Source: Bacteroidota bacterium (GTDB lineage: Bacteria > Bacteroidota > Bacteroidia > Chitinophagales > Chitinophagaceae). From it: a DNA stretch of 33,570 bases. Every line of letters starts with the position of its first letter. Within the stretch, counting starts at the first letter, position 1. Both the position numbers and the translations under genes were made by a program. The notes under the pieces are model-generated. The model was given only the letters and a program-made list of their open reading frames with translations, ran no database searches and had not been told where the DNA came from. The DNA lies in NCBI GenBank assembly GCA_026391415.1, contig JAPLEL010000052.1, positions 1 to 33,570 on the forward strand, in the 5' to 3' direction. Positions 23,993 to 30,532 of the stretch are shown here, one piece after another.

Positions 23993-24880
23993 TTATTGCC
24001 AAATAGCCGTCCAGCAACGTTTTGCGAAATTTTTTAGATGAACCGTTGTTGGTAAAACAGGTTCTGATAGTGGTGCTATAAACTCTTCACCTCTATGAAT
24101 ATAGTACTTAGAAAAACTTCCAGAAGTCATTCCCCATTTTGAAATAAAAGTATGGTAGCCCCTATTTTTTTTAATTCTTTTTACAGAAAGAGAACCAAAA
24201 TGGTAAACCCTGCTTTCTGAAATCCCTTTAAATAAACGTACGCCAGCTTTCCAAAGTTTAAACGAAAAATCCGGATCGGAATACATGCCAGGACTAAATT
24301 CAATACTGTATCCGCCTACTACATCCCAGATATCTTTGTGTACAATATTGGGTGGCCAAGTTGCTCCCTGCCAGTCATTCATAGGGAGGGAATTGTATTC
24401 CTTTAAGAGTGCGGCTTCGTTAAAGTTGGCAATACTATCGCCATAATTTTTTTCTATCGAACAATTGCTTTGGGCTTTATTTTCAATGGCTGTTGCAGAA
24501 AAAAAGAAATAGTTATGGTTGATCTTTGCAATCTCTTCTGCCAAGGGCATATCCCAATTAGGACAAACATACATATCGTCATTGATGTATAACAAATAAT
24601 CTGTATCTGCTAGTGTTCGGCAACTATTTAAAGCATAACAAACGCCAATATTTTCTTGGCTATAAGAGTAACTTATATCTTTTTGTGTTTTTATCCATTC
24701 AAGTGTACCATCGCTTCCATCGTTAATGTGCACAATGATTTGGTGCTTGAATGCAGAATGTTTGCGAATACTGTTAATGCACAATTCTAAGAAAGGCAAA
24801 TTGTTCCAACTTGGTATTAGAATAGAAAATTTAACCCCATTCTCGGTATCGGCCTTAAATTTTTCTATATTTACCATCAT
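23993..24880 (-). CDS. GT2 glycosyltransferase
   Basis: A 295-aa family 2 transferase. F-S-I-L-I-P-S-W-N-N-L-P-F-L forms the first strand and loop, V-H-I-N-D-G-S-D-G-T the nucleotide site, and Y-I-N-D-D-M-Y the acidic DXD equivalent. D-W-Q-G-A-T-W-P-P and F-S-P-G-M-Y-S-D-P-D-F-S lie where acceptor and catalytic residues of this family are found. It is on the opposite strand to its neighbours, convergent with the GT at 23084 and divergent from the GT at 24958. Two ATG codons lie in tandem (24880 and 24877), and I cannot choose between them. Likely works on the same surface glycan as its neighbours. Confidence 0.85.
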   Translation of the reverse strand: MMVNIEKFKADTENGVKFSILIPSWNNLPFLELCINSIRKHSAFKHQIIVHINDGSDGTLEWIKTQKDISYSYSQENIGVCYALNSCRTLADTDYLLYINDDMYVCPNWDMPLAEEIAKINHNYFFFSATAIENKAQSNCSIEKNYGDSIANFNEAALLKEYNSLPMNDWQGATWPPNIVHKDIWDVVGGYSIEFSPGMYSDPDFSFKLWKAGVRLFKGISESRVYHFGSLSVKRIKKNRGYHTFISKWGMTSGSFSKYYIHRGEEFIAPLSEPVLPTTVHLKNFAKRCWTAIWQ

Positions 24881-24957
24881 TGATATTAATAATTAAATAG
24901 AAAGGGTGTAACAGCGCTACGAATGTATTCAACCTAGTGTTAAAATAAAAATTAATC

Positions 24958-25872
24958 ATGACTCGGCCTATCTCAGTGGTTTTATGTACATACAATGGCA
25001 GCCTGTTTTTGGCCGAACAGGTCCGCAGCATTTTGTTGCAATCCTATCCTATTACTGAATTGATTATTGCCGATGATGCTTCTATCGATAATACCTACGA
25101 ACTCATACAAGTATTAGCAAAAACAGATACTAGAATTCGGGTGAGTAGAAATGAAACCAATCTGGGATTTTCTGCTAACTTTTCAAAAACCATGAGCAGT
25201 GCTAGATGTGAATTGATCGCTATTTCTGATCAAGACGATATTTGGCACGAACGAAAATTAGAAACACTGGTATTTGCATTGGCCGATAACAATTCTTTAA
25301 TTTATTGTAACTCGATTCAATTTCAAGATCAACCAATCATTAATCCAGTTTCAAACCCACGCAATTTACATATAGAAGGAAATGACCCTAAAAAAATTGC
25401 TGTTTTTAATACCATCAGTGGACATGCAATGCTTATTAGAAAATCATTATTAAGTATTGCTTTGCCAGTTCCTGCAGGCGTGTATTACGATTGGTGGTTG
25501 GCGCTTTGGGCCATGACTACTGGAAACATACAATTTGTGCCTGAGGTATTGGTGCAGCAAAGGTCGCACGAAAATAATGTAACCATTCAAAAGCATTTAT
25601 CTGAAAGCGATTTGCGAAAACAATTTAGGGTAATGTTAGATACGCATTTAGCAAACTTTAAAAATATTGGCACATTTAAATCGAGTGATCAAATGTTTTT
25701 TAAGGAATTAAATACATTATGGGCAGCATCACTTACACAAAAATTAAATTGGAAATTGTTTGTTTTTCTACTGCGCCATCGGCACAATATTTTTTATTAT
25801 AAACTAAGGGCTTTTCCTATTATTTCTCAATTCAAACATTGTTTTCTTTTTTCATTTAGGTTTCAATTATAA
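24958..25872 (+). CDS. GT2 glycosyltransferase (paralogue of the gene at 23084)
   Basis: A 304-aa family 2 transferase closely similar in layout to the protein encoded at 23084-23989. The shared blocks are I-S-V-V-x-x-T-Y-N-G, a Q-S-Y segment, D-D-A-S-I-D, a T-N-L-G block and I-S-D-Q-D-D-I-W. Its Y-Y-D-W-W-L block replaces T-H-D-F-W-L of the paralogue. The C-terminal region is basic and hydrophobic (L-F-V-F-L-L-R-H-R-H) and may touch the membrane. It is followed 5 nt later by a methyltransferase gene, so the two form a small operon for glycan synthesis and modification. Donor and acceptor are unknown. Confidence 0.87.
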   Translation: MTRPISVVLCTYNGSLFLAEQVRSILLQSYPITELIIADDASIDNTYELIQVLAKTDTRIRVSRNETNLGFSANFSKTMSSARCELIAISDQDDIWHERKLETLVFALADNNSLIYCNSIQFQDQPIINPVSNPRNLHIEGNDPKKIAVFNTISGHAMLIRKSLLSIALPVPAGVYYDWWLALWAMTTGNIQFVPEVLVQQRSHENNVTIQKHLSESDLRKQFRVMLDTHLANFKNIGTFKSSDQMFFKELNTLWAASLTQKLNWKLFVFLLRHRHNIFYYKLRAFPIISQFKHCFLFSFRFQL

Positions 25873-25877
25873 TTTTT

Positions 25878-26840
25878 ATGTTAGATTCTTCTACTTCAAT
25901 GTTTTGTAAAGTTTGTGCGAATGAAAAGGGCAATACAATTTTTCAAACAAAAGAAATGATGTTCGGTTTTAAAGAGTCATTTAACTATATACAATGCGCG
26001 TTTTGCGGTGTGGTACAATTACAAAGCATTCCAGCCAATATGGCTAAGTACTATCCAACAGATTATTATAGTTATGCTACCAAAGAAGCAACAGGTTTTT
26101 CATTTAAAAATTGGCGTCAAGGAATTGCGTACCAACATTTTTTTGGACAGCCAAATTTATTAGGTGCCTTGGTATCTATTTTTAGTAGCAAGCCCCCAGT
26201 TTGGATGAAAAAAAAGTACTTGACTTTGTCTTCAAAAATATTGGATGTAGGCGCTGGCTCAGGAAAATTATTATTAGAAATGAATCGAGGCGGATTTAAA
26301 AATTTAATGGGGAGTGATCCATTTTTAAGTACTGGTATTCATTATCAGTGCGGGGTTTCTATTTTAAAAAAGGATTTTTTTGACATTACTGAAACATTTG
26401 ATTTTATTATGTTTCACCATTCTTTCGAACACATGGATGCGCCAGAAAAAGTATTTAAACATATTTACAAACTTTTGAATAAACGCAGTTATGCTTTAAT
26501 TAGAATTCCAGTAGCCGACTCTTCTTCGTTTAAAAAATATGGAGCAGATTGGGTAAACCTAGATCCACCCCGACACTTTTTTTTACACACTACCCAAAGC
26601 ATGCAATTATTGGCAAATAGAGTAGGACTGAACTTAACAGATATCATTTATGATTCTAATCAGTTTCAGTTTTATGGAAGTGAATTGTATTTGAAGGGCT
26701 TTAGTTTAGATAGCTATAACAAAGGCGAACACCCAGATCTATTTTCAAAAAAGCAAATGCGTGCTTTTAGGTCAGAAGCGCATAGACTCAATAAAATACA
26801 AGAAGGAGATTGGGCTTGTTTTTATTTGTATAAACCCTAG
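25878..26840 (+). CDS. Class I SAM methyltransferase with N-terminal zinc-ribbon-like motif
   Basis: A 320-aa methyltransferase (Methyltransf_23-like). The N-terminus carries two C-x-x-C pairs, F-C-K-V-C at about 9-13 and Q-C-A-F-C at about 38-42, a probable zinc ribbon. The methyltransferase core starts with I-L-D-V-G-A-G-S-G-K-L and continues with the M-F-H-H-S-F-E-H block, which is the D/H-x-x-E-H region typical of this group, and D-P-P-R-H-F-F-L-H. Related zinc-ribbon methyltransferases act on nucleotide sugars or glycans in polysaccharide clusters. The preceding GT2 gene ends 5 nt upstream, so the target is likely the same glycan. Its stop is 12 nt from the convergent small membrane protein gene. 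Confidence 0.86.
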   Translation: MLDSSTSMFCKVCANEKGNTIFQTKEMMFGFKESFNYIQCAFCGVVQLQSIPANMAKYYPTDYYSYATKEATGFSFKNWRQGIAYQHFFGQPNLLGALVSIFSSKPPVWMKKKYLTLSSKILDVGAGSGKLLLEMNRGGFKNLMGSDPFLSTGIHYQCGVSILKKDFFDITETFDFIMFHHSFEHMDAPEKVFKHIYKLLNKRSYALIRIPVADSSSFKKYGADWVNLDPPRHFFLHTTQSMQLLANRVGLNLTDIIYDSNQFQFYGSELYLKGFSLDSYNKGEHPDLFSKKQMRAFRSEAHRLNKIQEGDWACFYLYKP

Positions 26841-26852
26841 TAAATAATTTAA

Positions 26853-27086
26853 TTATTCGTTGCTCTCTAGTGCTTTTTCGTTTTTCCACCAACGCCAACC
26901 AATATATCCCATAATGGCAAATGGTGTAAAAGCAAGGTAAATGATAGCCGAATTAAGTGCTTTTGCAGGTCCTTCACCCAATTGCGAAGCCGTTTTGGTG
27001 CAAATAGAACATTGTGCTATTGCAGTATCTGAGGATAGTAAAACCACCAAACAGATCCCCAAAAAAGTTCCTATTAAATATTTCAT
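26853..27086 (-). CDS. Small CxxC membrane protein of unknown function (77 aa)
   Basis: A 77-aa protein with a signal-like N-terminus (residues 1-25, ending A-I-A-Q), immediately followed by C-S-I-C (Cys26 and Cys29), then a membrane helix at about 46-64 and a charged W-R-W-W-K-N-E tail. If the first segment is cleaved, the two cysteines sit at the very N-terminus of the mature chain, outside the membrane. It could instead be a two-helix protein with the cysteines in the periplasmic loop. I recall similar small proteins in Bacteroidota but cannot name a family. A redox, metal-binding or assembly role is possible and unproven. It is monocistronic with its own likely promoter. Confidence 0.72.
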   Translation of the reverse strand: MKYLIGTFLGICLVVLLSSDTAIAQCSICTKTASQLGEGPAKALNSAIIYLAFTPFAIMGYIGWRWWKNEKALESNE

Positions 27087-27103
27087 TCAACCTTATTTCT
27101 TGA

Positions 27104-27111
27104 CAAAGATA
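27104..27111 (-). promoter_or_regulatory. Candidate -7 box before the small CxxC protein gene
   Basis: On the minus strand TATCTTTG matches TAnnTTTG and ends 17 nt before the start codon. The upstream element is a T-run (TTTT) rather than a clear TTG at the right distance, so support is moderate. Confidence 0.45.
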
Positions 27112-27229
27112 AGTGCTAAATATTGTAAGAAAAACACTAGAAACCTAAGTTTAGAATGTTTAACAACTTAAAAAATCCATACTTTTTTCATCGCCCTTTT
27201 TTAGTAACTTTCTTTTTCAATTGTTTACA

Positions 27230-28528
27230 ATGAATCAAAGAAGGGCTTTTCTTCAAAAAATGGGTTTAATGGCTGGGGCTTTTTCGGCTAACAGCTTGTT
27301 CAACCAATTACATGCCGCTAATTTCGAAGCAGCACAAAAAAAAGTACAGCTACTAACGCCATCAGCAGTTGCTGCAGACGAAGACTATTGGAGTGTGATT
27401 CAACAAGGTTATACGGTTCATTCAAATTTTGTGAATTTGAATAATGGGGGTGTAAGTCCTTCTCCACGGGTAGTTCAAGAAGCAGTAGAACGATATAATC
27501 AATTAACCAATCAAGGCCCTTCTTATTATATGTGGCGTATTTTAGACCAAGGTCGCGAACCGCTTCGGTATAAATTAGCCGAACTAGCCGGTTGCTCTCC
27601 AGAAGAAATTGCCATCAATAGAAACGCTACGGAATCTTTAAATACGGTTATTTATGGGTTAGATTTAAAAGCGGGTGACGAAGTAATAGGTACCAAGCAA
27701 GACTATCCTAATATGATTCAAGCATGGAAGCAAAGAGCGCTTAGAGAAGGGGTTGTATATACGCAATTGAATTTTCAGTTTCCCATTGAAAATGATGCAG
27801 AAATTGTTTCGGCTTATGAAAAAGCCATTGGTCCTACAACAAAAATCATTCATATTACCCATGTAATTAACTGGGTTGGTCAAATTATGCCTGTTAAAAA
27901 GATTGCAGAAATGGCTAAGTCGAAAGGTGTTGAAGTGATTGTGGATGGTGCACATTCTTTTGGATTGCTTGATTTTAAAATTCCAGATTTGGGTTGCGAT
28001 TATTTTGGAACCAGCTTGCATAAGTTTTTAAGTGCCCCTATTGGTTCTGGCATGATGTGGATTAAGAAAGATAAAATCAAGAATATTTGGCCCTTAACCT
28101 GCAATGGCGAGCCGCGCAGTGCCGATATTAGAAAGTTTGAAACCTTGGGTACCAGAAGCTTTCCGATTGAGCAGGGAATTGGTGAAGCGGTTAATTTTCA
28201 TCTAGCAATTGGTTCTAAAAGAAAAGAAGAGCGGATACGTTACTTAAAGAACTATTGGGTTAATCAGGTAATAAATACACCTAAAGTAAAAATAAATACC
28301 TCGTTAAAACCTGCTTATTCTTGCGCCATTTGCGGCGTAAGTATCGACGGTATGACACCGGGGGAATTAGATACAGCCTTGTATAATACCTATAAAATAC
28401 ACACAGTAGGCATTGTTTGGGAGAATATTAGTTGTGTGCGTGTTACGCCACATGTTTACACTCGTTTGCAAGATTTAGACAAATTTGCCAAGGCAATCAA
28501 CGAATTGGCGGCATCTGTAAAAAAATAA
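27230..28528 (+). CDS. Class V aminotransferase-fold PLP enzyme with Tat signal
   Basis: A 432-aa PLP enzyme of the class V (isopenicillin N epimerase/cysteine desulfurase-like) group. From the ATG at 27230 the N-terminus is M-N-Q-R-R-A-F-L-Q-K followed by a modestly hydrophobic stretch and A-x-A-like residues (H-A-A, about 28-30), a good twin-arginine signal, so the enzyme is probably exported folded with its cofactor. Catalytic features: V-D-G-A-H-S-F-G near 238 and T-S-L-H-K-F-L near 261-267, with Lys265 as the PLP lysine. N-N-G-G-V-S-P-S and R-N-A-T-E-S-L are class signatures. A TTG at 227221 minus 200000 (position 27221) could add three residues, but the ATG is preferred. The reaction is unknown. 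The gene appears monocistronic. Confidence 0.88.
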   Translation: MNQRRAFLQKMGLMAGAFSANSLFNQLHAANFEAAQKKVQLLTPSAVAADEDYWSVIQQGYTVHSNFVNLNNGGVSPSPRVVQEAVERYNQLTNQGPSYYMWRILDQGREPLRYKLAELAGCSPEEIAINRNATESLNTVIYGLDLKAGDEVIGTKQDYPNMIQAWKQRALREGVVYTQLNFQFPIENDAEIVSAYEKAIGPTTKIIHITHVINWVGQIMPVKKIAEMAKSKGVEVIVDGAHSFGLLDFKIPDLGCDYFGTSLHKFLSAPIGSGMMWIKKDKIKNIWPLTCNGEPRSADIRKFETLGTRSFPIEQGIGEAVNFHLAIGSKRKEERIRYLKNYWVNQVINTPKVKINTSLKPAYSCAICGVSIDGMTPGELDTALYNTYKIHTVGIVWENISCVRVTPHVYTRLQDLDKFAKAINELAASVKK

Positions 28529-28558
28529 AGCAGTTTTGCCTTAAAACAAAACTGCTTT
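28527..28558. terminator. Bidirectional terminator between aminotransferase and bTHX genes
   Basis: Arms 28527-28537 and 28548-28558 (AAAGCAGTTTT / AAAACTGCTTT) form an 11-bp perfect stem with a 10-nt loop. On the minus strand the hairpin is followed by A and seven T, a standard intrinsic terminator for the bTHX transcript. On the plus strand the hairpin overlaps the aminotransferase stop codon and lacks a good T-run. Confidence 0.8.
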
Positions 28559-28582
28559 GGTAAACTGATATATAATAGCTGT

Positions 28583-28696
28583 TTAAGCTGCTTTTACAGT
28601 TGGCTTTTTAGATTTAGTAGCATTTGCTGGTCTACATTTACCAAAAGATCCTTTGAATCTTTTACCTTTTGCGGTTTTTTTATCGCCTCTGCCCAT
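28583..28696 (-). CDS. Small ribosomal subunit protein bTHX (37 aa)
   Basis: A 37-aa, very basic protein (M-G-R-G-D-K-K-T-A-K-G-K-R-F-K-G-S-F-G-K-C-R-P at its start) that matches bTHX, the small 30S-subunit protein first found in Thermus and widespread in Bacteroidota. Recognition rests on M-G-x-G-D-K-K-T-x-x-G-K and G-S-F-G-K-x-R-P. In Thermus the peptide binds in the head of the 30S subunit and stabilises rRNA. The C-terminal tail, A-N-A-T-K-S-K-K-P-T-V-K-A-A, is lysine-rich like those of related proteins. It has its own predicted promoter overlapping the end of the HU unit and a good terminator downstream, so it is probably a single-gene unit. Confidence 0.9.
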   Translation of the reverse strand: MGRGDKKTAKGKRFKGSFGKCRPANATKSKKPTVKAA

Positions 28697-28730
28697 GTTG
28701 CAATTTTAGAGTGAAATATTTTATGAACAG

Positions 28731-28760
28731 CAAAAATAGAAAAACCCTCGCATATTGCAA
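28731..28760 (-). promoter_or_regulatory. Predicted bTHX promoter embedded in the HU terminator
   Basis: On the minus strand TTG (28758-28760) is followed after 19 nt by TATTTTTG (28731-28738), a consensus Bacteroidota promoter. The TTG lies in one arm of the HU terminator hairpin and the -7 box in the T-rich tract after it. The box ends 34 nt before the bTHX start codon. Confidence 0.6.
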
Positions 28761-28770
28761 GGGTTTTTCT
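28738..28770 (-). terminator. Intrinsic terminator of the HU gene
   Basis: Arms 28738-28751 and 28757-28770 make a 14-bp stem around a 5-nt loop; the one non-Watson-Crick position is a U-G wobble in minus-strand RNA. The stem ends in a T-run and is followed by TATTTTT. It lies 19 nt after the HU stop codon. Confidence 0.88.
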
Positions 28771-28789
28771 GTGGAGGGTCTTTTTTGAA

Positions 28790-29059
28790 TTAAACTTTAG
28801 AAGCCAATTCTTTACCAGCTTTGAAGCGAGCAACTTTTTTTGCTTTGATTTTGATAGTTTCTCCAGTTTGAGGATTACGGCCTGTACGGGCAGCACGCTT
28901 AGAAACTGAAAATGTACCAAATCCTACCAAAGTAACTTTATCGCCTTTTTTTAAAGTTTTGGTTACAGTGTTTACAAAAGAATCTAACGTTGCGTTAGCT
29001 TGAGTTTTTGTGATACCAGCATCTTCGGAAAGATGTGCAATTAATTCGGCTTTGTTCAT
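28790..29059 (-). CDS. HU family DNA-binding protein
   Basis: An 89-aa histone-like protein that binds and bends DNA as a dimer and helps compact the nucleoid. M-N-K-A-E-L-I-A-H-L at the N-terminus, V-G-F-G-T-F-S-V at about 45-52 and the R-A-A-R-T-G-R-N-P-Q-T-G-E arm (about 55-67, containing the proline that intercalates into DNA) are all canonical. The C-terminal F-K-A-G-K-E-L is also typical. Length is normal for HU. It has a textbook promoter upstream and a strong terminator downstream, as expected for a highly expressed gene. Confidence 0.96.
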   Translation of the reverse strand: MNKAELIAHLSEDAGITKTQANATLDSFVNTVTKTLKKGDKVTLVGFGTFSVSKRAARTGRNPQTGETIKIKAKKVARFKAGKELASKV

Positions 29060-29085
29060 AAATGTTTTTTTATTTGTTAACTACA

Positions 29086-29115
29086 CAAATTTATTTTAAT
29101 TTATGTTCTAGCAAA
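29086..29115 (-). promoter_or_regulatory. Consensus Bacteroidota promoter of the HU gene
   Basis: On the minus strand TTTG (29112-29115) is followed after exactly 18 nt by TAAATTTG (29086-29093). Both boxes match the phylum consensus fully, and the -7 box ends 26 nt before the HU start codon. This is the clearest promoter in the window. Confidence 0.8.
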
Positions 29116-29337
29116 ATTTATTTTCTGAAGCTGATATGTGCTAAATCCTCTATCCAAAAGGGTTTCAGCGAATTAATAGCCTTAAAACTTACTAAAATTA
29201 ATTAATCAAATATATCTGAAACACTTGGTATTAAAGGGTTTCAGGGTTATTGGCTGAAATCCTTTCCCAAAGCGAGTTTCAAAAGAATATAATAAATATT
29301 TTTGATTGTCAAACTAAAAAAAGAAATGTTTCCACAC
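29116..29337. repeat. Non-coding gap with repeated TTTCAG/CTGAAA motifs
   Basis: Between the HU promoter and the DUF4286 stop codon I see no gene. The 12-mer AAAGGGTTTCAG occurs at 29157-29168 and again at 29233-29244. The second copy faces CTGAAATCCTTT (29254-29265), making a 12-bp stem with one G-U wobble in plus-strand RNA and a 9-nt loop. A further CTGAAA lies at 29217-29222 and GTTTCA near 29276. The hairpin could end the exonuclease transcript, although the minus strand lacks a good T-run. Confidence 0.5.
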
Positions 29338-29643
29338 TCAATGCACAACTTGCATTAAAGACCTAAAACCTATAAAAAGATTACCCCATGCTTCTGTTGC
29401 CTTTTTACTTAATAATGGCGCATGAATTTCAAGGTATCGGTTATAATCAGCCTTAGAATTAGCCATATATTGAATAGCATAAGTAGGCCCATCACTATCA
29501 TCTACTTCTAGTAAGCGCACAAATTGGTATTGTGTAAAGCAATTAGTGGCCATTACTTCTATAATATGTGTGTCTTTCATCCAGGTTACCCAGTTTTCAT
29601 GGATAGAAGGATCTATTTTGGAAGTGATATTGTAGATGTACAT
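29338..29643 (-). CDS. DUF4286 family protein
   Basis: A 101-aa protein of family DUF4286, common in Bacteroidota and of unknown function. The N-terminal M-Y-I-Y-N-I-T-S-K-I-D, the W-V-T-W-M-K-D-T-H-I-x-E-V block and Y-A-I-Q-Y-M-A with the final F-I-G-F-R-S-L-M are the family pattern, which suggests an alpha/beta (ferredoxin-like) fold resembling small monooxygenase-type domains. I place the start at the ATG at 29643; the frame stays open ten codons further but would overlap the end of the exonuclease gene. It follows that gene by 16 nt, so the two are probably cotranscribed. Confidence 0.82.
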   Translation of the reverse strand: MYIYNITSKIDPSIHENWVTWMKDTHIIEVMATNCFTQYQFVRLLEVDDSDGPTYAIQYMANSKADYNRYLEIHAPLLSKKATEAWGNLFIGFRSLMQVVH

Positions 29644-29659
29644 AATAGTTGGTTTTGAA

Positions 29660-30427
29660 TTATTTAAGGGCAATATATATAGGACAATGGTCGCTATGCT
29701 TTACATCGGGATATATTTCTGCTGCAACTAATTGCTTTTTTAAACTTTCTGTAATGCAGATATAATCAATGCGCCAGCCTTTGTTCTGTAAGCGAACTGT
29801 TGGAAAACGTTGGCTCCACCATGAATAGCCTCCAATAGTTTCGGGGTTTAGTGTTCGGTAACTATCTATCCATCCATTTGCTAAAAATTGATCCATCCAT
29901 GCACGCTCTTCGGGTAAAAATCCAGAGGAGTTTTTATTGCCTTTAGGGTCATGGATATCAATAGGGTTATGGGCTATATTATAATCTCCTACAATAATTA
30001 TATTGGGCCTTGTTTTGCGCAGTTCTTGCAAATACACAAAAAACTCATTTAGCCATTTGTATTTATAGGCTTGCCTCTCATCTCCACTTGTGCCGGAAGG
30101 AAAATAAGCATTGATTAAAGTAATTTTTCCAAAATCTGCACGAATAACCCTGCCTTCGAAATCACTATGATCAATTTCGTTTCCGTAAAAAACCTTAGTA
30201 GGCTTGATTTTGGTGAAGATGGCAACCCCGCTGTATCCTTTTTTTTGGGCTGAAAACCAAAAAGTTTGGTACCCTAGTTCTTCTATTTTATTAAAGTCTA
30301 CATTTTCTTTTTGCGCTTTAATTTCTTGTAAACAAATAATATCTCCAGGATCAGTTTTTAACCAATCTACAAAACCTTTATTCATTGCTGACCGTATGCC
30401 GTTAACATTATAAGAGATGATACGCAT
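29660..30427 (-). CDS. xth: Exodeoxyribonuclease III (AP endonuclease family 1)
   Basis: A 255-aa DNA-repair enzyme that cuts at abasic sites and removes 3' blocking groups. It has the complete exonuclease III set: M-R-I-I-S-Y-N-V-N-G-I-R at the N-terminus, catalytic Glu35 in C-L-Q-E-I-K-A, V-G-D-Y-N-I-A for the Asp/Asn pair, W-W-S-Q-R, W-R-I-D-Y-I, and the closing H-S-D-H-C-P-I with catalytic Asp and His. Length is standard. It heads a two-gene unit with DUF4286 and is divergent from the TonB-dependent receptor gene at 30533, sharing a 105-nt intergenic region. Confidence 0.95.
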   Translation of the reverse strand: MRIISYNVNGIRSAMNKGFVDWLKTDPGDIICLQEIKAQKENVDFNKIEELGYQTFWFSAQKKGYSGVAIFTKIKPTKVFYGNEIDHSDFEGRVIRADFGKITLINAYFPSGTSGDERQAYKYKWLNEFFVYLQELRKTRPNIIIVGDYNIAHNPIDIHDPKGNKNSSGFLPEERAWMDQFLANGWIDSYRTLNPETIGGYSWWSQRFPTVRLQNKGWRIDYICITESLKKQLVAAEIYPDVKHSDHCPIYIALK

Positions 30428-30502
30428 AATATTATTATTGTATTTGTAGCGAAGCTGCTTTTATTTTTCTTAAAAAGTAAAGATGCGCAAATTGTATCAA
30501 CC

Positions 30503-30510
30503 TATATTTG
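30503..30510 (+). promoter_or_regulatory. Candidate -7 box before the first TonB-dependent receptor
   Basis: TATATTTG matches TAnnTTTG and ends 22 nt before the start codon. The expected upstream TTG is not at the usual distance (one occurs only about 10 nt upstream), so the call is tentative. Confidence 0.4.
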
Positions 30511-30532
30511 CCATTTTATAAAAAACACAAGA

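Noticed and set aside
19930..26840. A recent genomic island or prophage
   Set aside because: No integrase, transposase, tRNA target site or flanking direct repeats are visible; base composition looks similar to the surroundings by eye.
27665..28021. A 118-codon minus-strand frame inside the aminotransferase gene
   Set aside because: Antisense to the PLP-lysine region of a secure gene and without family features.
28594..28920. A 108-codon minus-strand frame covering the bTHX region and the end of HU
   Set aside because: It is out of frame with both recognised genes and runs through the HU terminator; HU and bTHX explain the coding in the other frames.
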